DNA from: 1-14-2-50-31-20 sp964617555
Lineage (GTDB): Bacteria; Bacteroidota; Ignavibacteria; Ignavibacteriales; Melioribacteraceae
DNA: 64,000 nt
Reading direction: 5' to 3'
Assembly: GCA_964617555.1 (NCBI GenBank)
Contig: CAZTYP010000033.1
Location: 1 to 64,000, forward strand
The notes under the pieces are model-generated. The model made no database searches, was not told where the DNA came from, and saw nothing but the letters and a program-made list of their open reading frames with translations. Both the position numbers and the translations under genes were made by a program. Below are positions 44,128-54,900 of this stretch, one piece after another (position 1 is the first letter of the stretch; every line of letters starts with the position of its first letter).

Positions 44128-47100
44128 TTAAAAAATTTGTGATTTTATTTTTTTCAAAAAATCTATTAAATATGTCAACATCTCTTCGGGGGAACGGAAT
44201 TTGTTTTTAATTTCTATTTTCATAATTTTTTCTGTCTGTTTAAAATGTATATCTCTTGCATATTCCGAAAGAATATATTCCATAAACTTTTGGAATTTTG
44301 TTTCATAAAATTCTTTTCTTTCTGCTTTTGGCAAAATAACAGAGATCTTATCGCGTAAAATCACTATTCTTTCCATTAAAGTAACAGAAGCATAGAAGCG
44401 CAAAACCGCAGTAAGAATAAGACGTTCTATAATCGGAGGTATTTTCCCGAATCTGTCAATCATATCTTCTTTTATTTCATCAATATCTTCTGTTTTTATG
44501 ATGGAAAACATCGCCGTATAATAGCTTAATCTATCGGATTGATCGGGCATATATGTTTTAGGTATTCCCAATTCAAAAAATGTATCAATAGTCGGTTCGG
44601 AGCGTTCAAGCATTTTCGGAAGTTCTTTAAATTCTTCTTTAAATTCCCCTTGTTTTAATTCCTCAACCGCTTCATCCAAAAGTTTTACATACATATCAAA
44701 CCCGACGGTATTTATAGTTCCGCTCTGCTCGGTACCTAAAATATTTCCCGCACCTCTAATTTCCAAATCCCGCATGGAAAGATTAAAACCCGCTCCCAAA
44801 TCAGTATATTCTTCAATAGCTTGCAAACGTCTTATCGCTTTTTTTGAAATTGATTTTAACGAAGGAACAAGTAGATATGCAAATGCTTGTCTATCGGAAC
44901 GCCCCACGCGTCCGCGTAATTGATGTAATTCGGCTAAACCGAATCTATCCGCTCTGTTTATTATTATTGTATTTACATTAGGAATATCAATTCCCGATTC
45001 AATGATTTTGGTAGCAATTAACATTTGATATTTATTATTCATAAAATCATACAACACTTTTTCCAATTCCGCCGGTTTCATTTGTCCGTGTGCAATTGCA
45101 ATTTTTAATTCGGGAATATGACGTTGAATATATGCGGCTATTTTATCTATAGTTTGAACACGGTCGTGAATAAAATAGACTTGTCCGCCCCTGTTAATTT
45201 CCGAAAGTACATATTCTTTTATCTTTGTTATATCAAATTTTTGAACGGATGTGTAAATAGGTTGTCTGTTAAGCGGCGGTGTGGAGATTACGGATAAATC
45301 CCTTGCCCCAAGCAACGATAAATTTAATGTGCGTGGAATTGGTGTTGCCGTTAATGTAAGTGTATCTACATTAGCTCTTAAAGAGCGAAGTTTTTCTTTT
45401 GCCATTACACCAAAACGATGTTCTTCATCAATAATAAGCAAACCCAAATTTTTAAATTTAACGTCTTTTGAAAGAAGTCGATGTGTTCCTATTATAATAT
45501 CTATTTTTCCGTTAGCCAGTTGTAATAAAATTTCTTTTTGAACCGATTGTTTTACAAATCTTGAAAGTACCGCAACTTTTACGGGAAATTGTGCAAGTCT
45601 GTCTTTAAAAGTATTAAAATGCTGTTCAGCAAGAATTGTTGTAGGAACAAGAATACCAACCTGTTTACTATCGCTTACGGCTTTAAATGCGGCACGCACG
45701 GCAATTTCGGTTTTTCCGAACCCCACATCCCCGCAAACCAATCTATCCATGGGATTATTATTTTCCATATCCGATTTTACTTGCTCGGTTACTTTTGATT
45801 GGTCTGGCGTATCTTCGTAAAAGAAAGATGCTTCCAATTCTTTTTGAAAAACCGTATCCGGCGAAAAAGCAAATCCGGGTGTTGATTTACGTTGCGCATA
45901 TAATTTTATCAAATTACGAGCGGCATCTTTTATTTTTCCTTTTACCTTCTTCTTTGTATTTTTCCACTCATTTGTTCCAAGTACCGAAAGAGAAGGTTGA
46001 ACCTCTTTGTTTGAAGAAAATTTTTTAATTAACGAAAGATAATTTAAGTTAACATATACAATATCATTATTTGCATACAAAAGTTTAATGGATTCTTGTT
46101 TAACCAATCCTATTTTTATTGTTTCTAAACCAAGATATTTTCCTATTCCGAATTGTTCGTGAACTACATAATCACCTTTTTTAATTGAAGCAAATTCCTT
46201 TATTTTTGATTTTTTATATTTATTTTTATTTATAAACTTTGTTCTATACGGTTTATTGAAAAGCTGATAGTCGGTAAGTAAAACCAATTTATCTTCTTTT
46301 GCTATGAACCCTTCTTTAATCGGAAGTTCAATTATTTTTATTTTACCTTCTTCTATTAACTCCTTTAATTCGTTTTTATAATCCGAGAGCAAATCGAAAA
46401 GACGAGAGCTTTGCAGTTTGTTTTCGGTTGTAATAACTATTTGATAATTTTTATCGGCGTAGTTATAAAGTAAATCAAAAAGCAAATCAAAATTTGAATT
46501 TATTGTTGGTGCTTGAATAACCGGAATATTAAATCTGGTCTCTTTTTCTATCTCCTTTTCAATTACCCATTTTACATCTTTAGAAAAAAGTTTAGTTTCC
46601 GAAATTGAACCGGTGTTTTTCTTTCTCGGTCCGTCTTGAACTGGTACTTCAGTATATAATTCTTTTTTTAATTCTTCATCAATAATATCAACCGTTTTTT
46701 TATCAAGTTTTTTCTCTTCTTCTTCAATAAATAACTCATTCAATTCAGTTTGCGAGGCAAAAATAACGGCATTTTTTATATATTCGAAAATATCAGTGTA
46801 CTCTTTCTCTTTTGTAATTATCTGCGGTGCAAGTATTACTTTTTCGGTATACCCGGACGAGCGTTGGCTTTCAACATCAAAATATCTGATCGATTCCAAA
46901 AAATCACCGTCAAATTCTATTCTGCACGGCTGTTTTTCACTATATGACCAAAAATCTATAACCGAACCGCGTATTGAAAATTCACCCGGATTTCCTACAT
47001 ATTTATCGGCTTTATATTCAAACAGATCAAGATATTCTATTAACTCGTCATAATTTATATCACTGCCTGTTTCCAATTTTACTGTGTTTTTATTAAGAGA

Positions 47101-47457
47101 TGCTTTAGGAGGAAGTTTAGTTGTTAGAATTTGATATGTGGAAATTAATATGAATTCGTCTTTTTCGTTTAATGCTGTTATTTTTTCCTGTAATATATCG
47201 TCGGAAAATTCATTTATTACAATAATTTTTTTTTCAAGATTAAAAATTGAAAGTTCAACTTTAACTTCGTCAGTTTTCTTTCTATCAGGTAAAAGTATAA
47301 TTTTTTTTCTTTTATCCTCTAACATTATAGCAATAAAAAGAGATTTAAAAGCGCCTATTAATTTTGATGTTTTTATTAAAGAGGATTTTTCTATAAGTGA
47401 TTTTAATTCTATAGCGGATTTAAATTGTGAAAATTTTTCAGTTATTATGTTTTTCAT
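44128..47457 (-). CDS. mfd: Transcription-repair coupling factor
   Basis: It removes RNA polymerase stalled at lesions and recruits UvrA. Domains in order: UvrB-like D1/D2 (about 1-300, with YVGNPGEFSIRGSVIDFW), D3, a CarD-like RNA polymerase interaction domain (about 424-480: KKGDYVVHEQFGIGKYLGLE), and a RecG-like helicase/translocase. The helicase has Walker A GDVGFGKTE (about 575-584), DEEH (677-680), TATPIPRTL and QLRGRVGRSDR. The TRCF C-terminal domain covers about 960-1080. Its 1109 residues are near normal (about 1150). It is divergent from the C45-type hydrolase gene across a 286-base gap that carries a repeated nonamer. Confidence 0.96.
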   Translation of the reverse strand: MKNIITEKFSQFKSAIELKSLIEKSSLIKTSKLIGAFKSLFIAIMLEDKRKKIILLPDRKKTDEVKVELSIFNLEKKIIVINEFSDDILQEKITALNEKDEFILISTYQILTTKLPPKASLNKNTVKLETGSDINYDELIEYLDLFEYKADKYVGNPGEFSIRGSVIDFWSYSEKQPCRIEFDGDFLESIRYFDVESQRSSGYTEKVILAPQIITKEKEYTDIFEYIKNAVIFASQTELNELFIEEEEKKLDKKTVDIIDEELKKELYTEVPVQDGPRKKNTGSISETKLFSKDVKWVIEKEIEKETRFNIPVIQAPTINSNFDLLFDLLYNYADKNYQIVITTENKLQSSRLFDLLSDYKNELKELIEEGKIKIIELPIKEGFIAKEDKLVLLTDYQLFNKPYRTKFINKNKYKKSKIKEFASIKKGDYVVHEQFGIGKYLGLETIKIGLVKQESIKLLYANNDIVYVNLNYLSLIKKFSSNKEVQPSLSVLGTNEWKNTKKKVKGKIKDAARNLIKLYAQRKSTPGFAFSPDTVFQKELEASFFYEDTPDQSKVTEQVKSDMENNNPMDRLVCGDVGFGKTEIAVRAAFKAVSDSKQVGILVPTTILAEQHFNTFKDRLAQFPVKVAVLSRFVKQSVQKEILLQLANGKIDIIIGTHRLLSKDVKFKNLGLLIIDEEHRFGVMAKEKLRSLRANVDTLTLTATPIPRTLNLSLLGARDLSVISTPPLNRQPIYTSVQKFDITKIKEYVLSEINRGGQVYFIHDRVQTIDKIAAYIQRHIPELKIAIAHGQMKPAELEKVLYDFMNNKYQMLIATKIIESGIDIPNVNTIIINRADRFGLAELHQLRGRVGRSDRQAFAYLLVPSLKSISKKAIRRLQAIEEYTDLGAGFNLSMRDLEIRGAGNILGTEQSGTINTVGFDMYVKLLDEAVEELKQGEFKEEFKELPKMLERSEPTIDTFFELGIPKTYMPDQSDRLSYYTAMFSIIKTEDIDEIKEDMIDRFGKIPPIIERLILTAVLRFYASVTLMERIVILRDKISVILPKAERKEFYETKFQKFMEYILSEYARDIHFKQTEKIMKIEIKNKFRSPEEMLTYLIDFLKKIKSQIF

Positions 47458-47556
47458 TTGTTCTGTTATAAGCGGGTTTTTAATTATAAGTACATCATTA
47501 TTAATATTATTTTTTTATTTATTTAAAAACTAATATTAATAGTAAGAATGTTAATA

Positions 47557-47726
47557 TGTTAATAAACTATTAATCCTTCATTTTTATGGTTAAAAGAAAA
47601 CAATTTATATTCCGTAAATGTTAATAACTTTTTAATAAAAAATAGTTATTAACCGTAATTTATAATTTGTTATTTTAAAGGTAGTTATTAACACTCTTTA
47701 AACATTAAACTAACAAGTTATTAACA
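47557..47726. repeat. Cluster of five TTATTAAC(A/C) nonamers
   Basis: TTATTAACA occurs on the minus strand at 47557-47565 and 47619-47627 and on the plus strand at 47685-47693 and 47718-47726. TTATTAACC lies at 47646-47654. Three share the longer AGTTATTAAC. The motif resembles the DnaA box TTATCCACA with two central changes, and one copy is present in the putative oriC (26009-26017), one more at 8677-8685. The cluster fills the mfd/C45 divergent gap. Confidence 0.7.
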
Positions 47727-47743
47727 AAAAAAAAGAGAGTATT

Positions 47744-48964
47744 ATGCGTGAAATAATATTCATATTTTTATCGTTGTTTACCGCGGTACAAACAATTTTT
47801 CCTTGTACAACGGCAATTGTATCAGGCAAATATACAAAAACAGGAAGACCGTTGTTATTAAAACATCGTGATTCGGGTTTTGAGCAAAACAAATTAATGT
47901 TTTTTGAAGATGGTAAATATAAATATATAGGTTTGGTTAATTCCGAAGATAAAGAGGGTAAAGAAGTTTGGGGTGGGGTTAACAGTAAAGGGTTTGCAAT
48001 AATTAATTCGGCTTCTTATAATTTAAAACCGGATGAAGACACAACAATAATAGCAGATAGAGAAGGAATAATAATGAAGTTAGCATTACAGCAATGTGCT
48101 ACTTTAAAAGATTTTGAAAATCTCCTTGTTTCATTAAAAAAACCGCTTGGTGTAGAAGCAAATTTCGGGGTTATTGATGCTGATGGGGGAGCGGCTTATT
48201 ATGAAACTAATAATTTTACTTTTAATAAAATAGATGTTAACGATAAATCCGTTGCTCCTTTCGGTTATGTTATAAGAACTAATTATTCTTTTATTACAGA
48301 TAAAAAAGACGGATACGGATATATTAGGTATAATACGGCAAATTCTCTTTTTTATGAAGCGGCAATTGAAAATAATATTTCCGTAAAATTTATTTTACAA
48401 AATGTCAGCCGCTCTCTTAAACATTCGTTATTGAAAACCGATTTAAATAAAAATATACAATTCAGCAAAGATATTGAAAAATTAATCCCTTTTATGGATT
48501 ATATACCGCGTAACAATTCGTGTGCAACTATTTTAATAGAAGGAGTTAAAAAGAATGAATTACCGGAATTTACCACTTTTTGGACAATACTCGGATTTCA
48601 ACTTACATCGGTAGCTTTTCCTGTATGGATAAACGGAGGAAAAGAACTCCCCGATATATTAGTTGCGGGAAAAAACGAAAATGCTCCGCTTTGTGAAAAA
48701 GCAATAGCATTAAAGAACAAAGTATATCCGGTAAAACTCGGAAACGGAAAAAGATATATAGATATTTCAAAAATAATTAATAAAGAAAAAGAAGGTATTA
48801 TACAAAAAATAAGACCTTTGGAAAATAAAATACTCTCTATTACTTACGAGAAGATGGAACAATGGAGAAAAGCAGGAAAACTTCCCAAAGAAGAAGTTCA
48901 AAATCTCTATAAAAAATTGGAAAACAAAATCATAAAATTTTATAAAAAAGAATACGGAATATAA
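47744..48964 (+). CDS. Exported C45-type Ntn hydrolase (linear amide C-N hydrolase/acyltransferase-like)
   Basis: The family matures autocatalytically to expose an N-terminal Cys nucleophile. Here a signal-like segment (1-20) ends right at Cys21 in FPCTTAIVSGKYTKTGRP, so signal cleavage or self-processing would leave Cys first. LLLKHRDSGFEQNKL, VWGGVNSKGFAIINSASYN and GVEANFGVIDADGGAAYYE match the AAT/isopenicillin-N acyltransferase and bile-salt-hydrolase-like core. The C-terminal 100 residues are lysine-rich and helical. The substrate is unknown, perhaps peptide or N-acyl amide linkages in the periplasm. First gene of a plus-strand run through 56526; its promoter must lie within the nonamer cluster. 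Confidence 0.82.
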   Translation: MREIIFIFLSLFTAVQTIFPCTTAIVSGKYTKTGRPLLLKHRDSGFEQNKLMFFEDGKYKYIGLVNSEDKEGKEVWGGVNSKGFAIINSASYNLKPDEDTTIIADREGIIMKLALQQCATLKDFENLLVSLKKPLGVEANFGVIDADGGAAYYETNNFTFNKIDVNDKSVAPFGYVIRTNYSFITDKKDGYGYIRYNTANSLFYEAAIENNISVKFILQNVSRSLKHSLLKTDLNKNIQFSKDIEKLIPFMDYIPRNNSCATILIEGVKKNELPEFTTFWTILGFQLTSVAFPVWINGGKELPDILVAGKNENAPLCEKAIALKNKVYPVKLGNGKRYIDISKIINKEKEGIIQKIRPLENKILSITYEKMEQWRKAGKLPKEEVQNLYKKLENKIIKFYKKEYGI

Positions 48965-49046
48965 AAAGGAATATTAAACGACTAAACTATGCGGTTTGCT
49001 TAGCAAAACTATAATAAGTAAATTGGTATGTAAAATAGGAGTATAT

Positions 49047-49436
49047 ATGTCAGATAATATAAAAATGTCTTTAACACTTCCCGTGGAAGCAAAAACAGTT
49101 TATAATGCTTGGTTTAACAGCGAAGCCCATTCAAAGTTTTCATCCGGAAAAGCGCAAATAGAAAAAAAAGTAGGGAGCAAATTTTTTGCAGGCGACGGAT
49201 ATATTGAAGGAAAAATTGTAAAAATGATTCTTTCCAAACAAATAATAATGGATTGGAGAACAACCGACTTTCCGGAAGAAGCAGAAGATTCTACTTTAAC
49301 AATTAACTTTGAAAAAACACCCGATGGAACAAAAATAATTTTTGTACATGAAAATTTACCGGAAGGTGATGGAAAAAAATATCGTAAAGAATGGAAAGAT
49401 AATTATTTTAATAAAATGAAAGAATACTTTGTATAA
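49047..49436 (+). CDS. SRPBCC/AHSA1-family protein
   Basis: This is a 129-residue START-like fold protein of the Aha1/activator-of-Hsp90 C-terminal type. Typical features are SLTLPVEAKTVYNAWFNSEAH at the start, a GYIEGKIVKMILSKQIIMDW strand pair and a final long helix (KYRKEWKDNYFNKMKEYF). These cytosolic proteins bind small hydrophobic ligands or act in stress responses. ATG 49047 is preceded by AGGAG at 49037-49041 with good spacing. The frame is open further upstream to 48996, but without such a site. It sits in an apparent operon between the C45 hydrolase and the rhomboid protease. Confidence 0.85.
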   Translation: MSDNIKMSLTLPVEAKTVYNAWFNSEAHSKFSSGKAQIEKKVGSKFFAGDGYIEGKIVKMILSKQIIMDWRTTDFPEEAEDSTLTINFEKTPDGTKIIFVHENLPEGDGKKYRKEWKDNYFNKMKEYFV

Positions 49437-49447
49437 TAAAAGAAAAA

Positions 49448-50098
49448 ATGACGGATGAAAAAAGAAAGTTTTTAACCTGTGTAAAAATTCCGCTTATTTT
49501 TGTTTCCGTTACAATTATTGTTAAAGTAGTAGAATTTCTGTTTAATTTAAATTTTGTGAGTTTTGGTATTTATCCCCGTACATTTACCGGATTGCGGGGA
49601 ATTTTTTTTGCCCCTCTTATACATGCAAACATTAACCATCTTTATTCAAATATACCGACTTTATTCGTTTTGGGAACATCGGTTTTTTATTTTTATCCTG
49701 AAATCTCAAAAAAAGTAGTAATACTTATTTATCTTTTTACCGGAATGCTTATATGGTGTTTAGCAAGACAAAATTATCACATAGGAGCAAGCGGAATTTT
49801 ATACGGATTGGTTTTTTTCCTTTTTTTCAGCGGTATTTTCAGAAAAGACAGACGATCAATTACTTTAAGTGTATTAACTCTTTTTTTTTACGGAAGTATA
49901 GCTTACGGAATTTTTCCCGTAAAAGAAGAAATTTCGTGGGAATCTCATCTCTTTGGCTCTATTATAGGTATATTTACGGCATATATTTTCAGAAAAAAAG
50001 ATGTTTATAAACAATATGATTGGGAAGATGAAGAGGAAGATTTTGATGTACGTAATTTAAAAATATCCCATAAAAATTTTAGGAATAATATAAAATGA
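49448..50098 (+). CDS. Rhomboid-family intramembrane serine protease
   Basis: This protein of 216 residues has six predicted helices. The loop HANINHLYSNIPTLFVLGT (about 59-77) includes the conserved HxxxNHLxxN type pattern. The nucleophile is Ser115 in HIGASGILYG, and the general base is His167 in SWESHLFGSIIG. These place it among active rhomboids. The C-terminal tail is acidic (WEDEEEDFD). It would cut transmembrane segments of partner proteins. The stop overlaps the pdxB start (50095-50098), so translation is coupled. Confidence 0.92.
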   Translation: MTDEKRKFLTCVKIPLIFVSVTIIVKVVEFLFNLNFVSFGIYPRTFTGLRGIFFAPLIHANINHLYSNIPTLFVLGTSVFYFYPEISKKVVILIYLFTGMLIWCLARQNYHIGASGILYGLVFFLFFSGIFRKDRRSITLSVLTLFFYGSIAYGIFPVKEEISWESHLFGSIIGIFTAYIFRKKDVYKQYDWEDEEEDFDVRNLKISHKNFRNNIK

Positions 50099-51234
50099 AA
50101 TTAATAGTTGATGAAAATATTGTACAAGGTAAGCAAGCTTTTGAATCTTTCGGGAATGTTCAATTTATTAATGGAAGAGAAATAACCAACAAAATATTAA
50201 TGGATGCCGATGCTTTAATTGTTCGTTCCATAACAAAAGTGGACAAAACCCTTTTACACAATACAAAAATAAAATTTGTAGGAACGGCAACCATAGGAAC
50301 AGATCATATTGATCTTAAATATCTTAATGAAAACGGAATAGCATTCACAAGTGCAGCAGGATGTAATTCTTATTCCGTTGCGGAATACGTTTTTTCGGCA
50401 CTCTCTCATTTTGCCGAAAAAAACAATTTTAAAATTTCCGAGAAAAGTATAGGTGTTATAGGATACGGAAATATAGGAACCAAAGTAATTAAAATTGCAA
50501 AAGCACTGGGAATGAAATATGTTATTAACGATCCTCCCTTGGAACGGAAAGGAAAAGAAAATATTTTCTCATCTTTGGAAAAAGCGTTACAATGCGATAT
50601 AGTTACTTTTCATGTTCCGCTAAATAAAACAGGTATAGATAAAACGGTTCATTTGCTCGGAAAGAATAATATTGCTCTGCTAAAAAACAACGCTATTTTA
50701 ATAAATGCATCACGTGGTCCGGTGGTAGATAATTCTGTTCTTGAAAAGAGATTACAACAAAATAATAATCTTAATGTAGTGTTGGATGTTTGGGAAACAG
50801 AACCAAATATAAATACGGAGCTTTTCAAATTGATAGATATAGGAACACCACATATTGCGGGTTATTCTTTTGAAGGAAAGGTTACGGGCACGCTTATGGT
50901 TTATGAAGCATTATCCGAGTTTTTAAATACCCCTAAAAAGTGGAAACCGGAATTTGAAGTTGTTCCGAACAATAAAATAATTATAGAGGAAAAAGACGAT
51001 TATAATATAATTTTAAAAAAGTTGTTCGAAAAATCATATAAAATAATTGAAGATGATAAAAAATTAAGAGAAATTATAAACAAAAAAGATGCGGAAAAAG
51101 ATAAATATTTTGATATGTTACGTAAAAATTACCCTAAACGAAGAGAATTAAATAACTTTGAAGCGAAACTGAAAAAAGAAAACGAAAAAACGGAAAATTT
51201 GTTAAAGGTACTAAGAGTAAAAATAAACAAATAA
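50095..51234 (+). CDS. pdxB: Erythronate-4-phosphate dehydrogenase
   Basis: This is a D-2-hydroxyacid dehydrogenase family enzyme of the DXP-dependent pyridoxal phosphate pathway. The start MKLIVDENIVQGKQAFESFG is PdxB-specific, and TATIGTDHID and AGCNSYSVAEYVFSAL follow. The NAD-binding VIGYGNIGTKV is at about 121-131. Catalytic Arg is in NASRGPVVD, Glu in VLDVWETEP and His in TPHIAGYSFEGK, the last also diagnostic for PdxB. The C-terminal dimerisation domain is replaced or extended here by a lysine/glutamate-rich helical tail (about 290-379). It overlaps rhomboid by 4 bases and is 3 bases from the DUF4159 gene. Confidence 0.9.
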   Translation: MKLIVDENIVQGKQAFESFGNVQFINGREITNKILMDADALIVRSITKVDKTLLHNTKIKFVGTATIGTDHIDLKYLNENGIAFTSAAGCNSYSVAEYVFSALSHFAEKNNFKISEKSIGVIGYGNIGTKVIKIAKALGMKYVINDPPLERKGKENIFSSLEKALQCDIVTFHVPLNKTGIDKTVHLLGKNNIALLKNNAILINASRGPVVDNSVLEKRLQQNNNLNVVLDVWETEPNINTELFKLIDIGTPHIAGYSFEGKVTGTLMVYEALSEFLNTPKKWKPEFEVVPNNKIIIEEKDDYNIILKKLFEKSYKIIEDDKKLREIINKKDAEKDKYFDMLRKNYPKRRELNNFEAKLKKENEKTENLLKVLRVKINK

Positions 51235-51237
51235 ATT

Positions 51238-51912
51238 ATGCCAAAGAAAATTTTTAAAATATTGCTCCTTTTTATTTTTATTTACGGAAACACTTATACA
51301 CAAACAACAAACGGTTTTGTTATTGCCAGATTAAAATACGGAGGAGGAGGAGATTGGTATAATGATCCTTCCGCAGAAGTAAATTTACTTAAATTTATTG
51401 AGGAAAAAACCACAGTTAAAACAAATCCTAAATATGTTTTTGTTGATGTGGCAAGCGACGATATTTTTAATTATCCCTTCCTTTTCATTACCGGCCACGG
51501 TAACATTCTTTTTTCCGATACGGAGGTAAAAAGATTAAAAAAATATTTGGAAAGAGGAGGATTTATATATGTTGATGATGATTATGGGATAGACAAAGCA
51601 GTTAGAAGAGAATTTAAAAAAATTTTTCCGAATCAAAATTTTTCCGAACTACCATTTGAACACAAAATATACCATATACTATACAACTTTGAATATGGAC
51701 CGCCTAAAACACATAAACACAACAATAAACCGCCGCAAGGTTTCGGTCTGTTTATGGGAAAAAGATTAGCGGTTTATTATACATACGAGAGTAACCCAAG
51801 TGACGGCTGGGCAGATAAAGAAGTTCATCAAGATCCGGAAAATAAAAGAGAAGAAGCATTAAGGTTTGGAACTAATATTGTTATATATTCACTATCCGGT
51901 GAAACAAACTAA
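51238..51912 (+). CDS. DUF4159 protein, exported
   Basis: This protein of 224 residues has a signal peptide (about 1-21). The DUF4159 domain starts FVIARLKYGGGGDWYNDPSA (about 26-45), then VASDDIFNYPFLFITGHGNI, LKKYLERGGFIYVDDDYGID, and FGLFMGKRLAVYYTYESNPSDGW (split: FGLFMGKRLAVYYTY). The fold is like a glutamine amidotransferase/ThuA-type without its catalytic residues. DUF4159 genes usually travel with DUF4175, MoxR AAA+ ATPases and DUF58 proteins. Here DUF4175 follows within 2 bases, but MoxR and DUF58 are absent. Function is unknown. Confidence 0.88.
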   Translation: MPKKIFKILLLFIFIYGNTYTQTTNGFVIARLKYGGGGDWYNDPSAEVNLLKFIEEKTTVKTNPKYVFVDVASDDIFNYPFLFITGHGNILFSDTEVKRLKKYLERGGFIYVDDDYGIDKAVRREFKKIFPNQNFSELPFEHKIYHILYNFEYGPPKTHKHNNKPPQGFGLFMGKRLAVYYTYESNPSDGWADKEVHQDPENKREEALRFGTNIVIYSLSGETN

Positions 51913-51914
51913 CC

Positions 51915-54900
51915 ATGACGGAAACCGAAAAAAAAATAAAAAATATAAAAAAAAGATTAACATCTTTATATAAAAAAATCTGCTTGATAGAACTGCTCAA
52001 CGGTATATTGTTGTTAACAGTTTTGTTTTTTCTTATATCTCTAATTGTTGTTTTTATTGAATTATCCGGATTCAACTCAATTACGGAAAGAAGAGTACTA
52101 TTTTATTTGTGGTTAAGTTTTACCGGAGTCTTTACTCTTCTCTTTTTGTTTTTTCCGGCAAGTAAACTTTTTAAAAAATTAAAAGAAACCGATTATGAAA
52201 AACTATCCGCTTTTGTAGGAAAACTTTTTCCCGAATTAAAAGACAGTCTTCTTAATGCACTTCAATTATATAACAATAAAAAGGACGGAACCGAATTAAA
52301 AAATGCGGCAATAACAGCAAATTTAAAAAAAGCGGACAAACTGAATTTTAACTCCGGAATTTCATTTAAAGTACTGAAAAAAATAGGAATACTTGCTTTT
52401 GCGTCAATAATATCAATGTTTTTTTTATTTACATTTTTTGGCGGAATGAAGAAAGCGGCGGAAAGAATAATTAACTATTCTTGCAAATATTCAGTTCCTC
52501 AAAAATATTCTTTTTCCGTAATTCCCGGTAATATAACCGTTGTAAAAGGGAACGATGTTAACATTAAAATAATTGTAAAAGGAAATTCCGAACCTGAATT
52601 TATAACGCTTTTTATTAAAGATGACGAAAATCCTGTATTCAGAAAGAAACATCTTTTTACCGATACAACTTTTTATTTTCACACTTTTAAAGCCCTTATG
52701 GCAACAACTAAATATTATATTACGGCGGAAAATTCAAAGAGTAAAAAATTTGAAATAAAAGTAATAAACCCGCCGATAGTAAGTAACTTAGATATAAAAA
52801 TAATACCGCCGGTATATTCAAAATTAGAAACCATATATCAAAAAGATAACGGCAATATTTTTGCATTAGCGGGCAGTCGCATTATGTTTAATATTGTTTC
52901 AGATAAAATACTTAGCGACGGAGCTCTTTGTTTTGATGATAACAGTAAAACTAAACTGACAATCGAAAACAATAAAGCAAAAGGAGAAATTAAGGTAATA
53001 AAGGATATAAATTATTTTATCCTTATTACAGATACAGCGGGAAACAAAAATAAAAATCCGATAACTTATTCCGTAAAAAAAATAATTGATGAATTTCCGA
53101 TGATGAAAATTATAAAACCGGAAGAAGATATTAATTTAACAAAAACAGAAAAGGTTGCTACAATACTGGAAATAAAAGATGATTACGGAATTTCCAATCT
53201 TGTTATACGCCATAAATTAATTTCAACAAAATTCGGAGAACCCGAAAAAATTTTTACAACACAAACAATTCCCGTTAATAAAAAAGAGAAAAAACAGAAG
53301 GTTTTTTATACATGGAACTTGACACAACGAATGTTAACGGCGGGCGATATTCTTTCGTTTTACTTTGAGTTATTTGATAACGATGTTGTTAACGGTCCGA
53401 AATCTGTAAAATCAAAACTTTTTCAACTTCGTGTTCCTACATTGGAAGAAATAATAAAATCTTCCGACAAGGAACAAAACAAAGCCGATGCAGAATTGAA
53501 AAAAACATTAAAGGAGGCTGAAAAACTTAAAGAAAAAATGGAAAAACTAAGTAACGAATTAAAAAAAGATGATAAAAAAATAACTTGGGAAGAAAAAAAC
53601 AAAATAGAAGAAACAGCAAAACAATTCAAAGAATTGCAAAAGAAAATAAAACAAGCCCAAAATAAAATAGAAAAATCAAAAAAGAACCTGAGTAATAATA
53701 ATCTTCTTTCAAAAGAAACATTACAAAAATATAATGAATTGCAAAAGTTGTTAAACGAAATGAACAACGAAGAGATGAAAAAAGCTATGGAGCGTTTACA
53801 ACAACAATTGCAAAATATGAATAGAGATAAAGCGCAACAAACACTTGAGCAAATGAAATTTGAAGAGGAAGCATTTAAAAAAAGCTTGGAACGGACAATT
53901 AATTTATTAAAAAGAATACGGATTGAACAAAAAACAAACGAAATAATAAAAAGGACCGAACAGCTGAAAAAAGAGAGCGAAAAATTACAAAAAAAACTGA
54001 GTGAAAAAGAAGCTAAACAGAATAAAGAAGAATTAATTAAAAGAAATAAAGAAATAAGTAACAGGCTTAATGAACTTCAAAAAGAGATGCTACAACTGCA
54101 AGAAAAGATGAAAGAGTTTAGTGATATGCCGAATGACACAATGAATAAAATACAAGAAGAGATAAAAAAACAAAACAATCAGAGACTGGCAAAACAATCT
54201 CAAGAAATGATGCGGCAAAATCAATTACAACAATCTCAAGAAATGATGCGGCAAATATCATCAAACATGAAACAGTTACAACAAGATATGGAACAAATGC
54301 AACAACAAATGCAACGGCAAAATCAATTGCAAGTAATGTTTGATATGATGAAAAGTTTAAATGATATAATATCACTTTCAAAAGAAGAAGAAAAATTAAA
54401 AAATGAATCGGCAAGCAACGCAGATAAAAACGATATTAAACAACTTCAAAAGCAACAAAACATCTCGGAAGGTTTACAAAAAATATTAAAACAATTGTCC
54501 GAACTTTCACAAAAAACATTTGCCGTTACTCCCGAAATGGGCAAAGCCCTGGGCAATGCGCAACGCGAAATGAAAAACGCAATGCAGGCAATGCAGAACG
54601 GAAACAGTTCCCTTGCGGTTTACAGTCAAAGAGGAGCAATGAAATATTTAAACGAAGCCGCGACAATGATAAAAGGAAATATGGAACAAATGATGAACGG
54701 CGGCAAAGGAGGCGGAATGATGTCTCTGATGCAACAAATGCAAAAACTATCTCAACAACAAATGCAGTTGAATCAGCTAACAAAACAATTAAAGCAAGGC
54801 AAATTAACCCCTATGCAACAAGCGGAAATGCAAAGATTAGCACAACAACAAGAATTAATAAGAAAATCGTTGGAACAGTTAAACAAAGAGAGCAAAGAGA

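Noticed and set aside
45687..46028. Plus-strand ORFs inside mfd
   Set aside because: They lie opposite the conserved helicase motifs of mfd and resemble nothing.
54195..54255. Possible CRISPR-like direct repeat
   Set aside because: There are only two good units, in frame inside a coding coiled coil, with no spacers and no cas genes nearby.
54118..54783. Minus-strand ORFs inside the DUF4175-like gene
   Set aside because: They arise from the low-complexity Gln/Met repeat read in reverse and have no ribosome sites.
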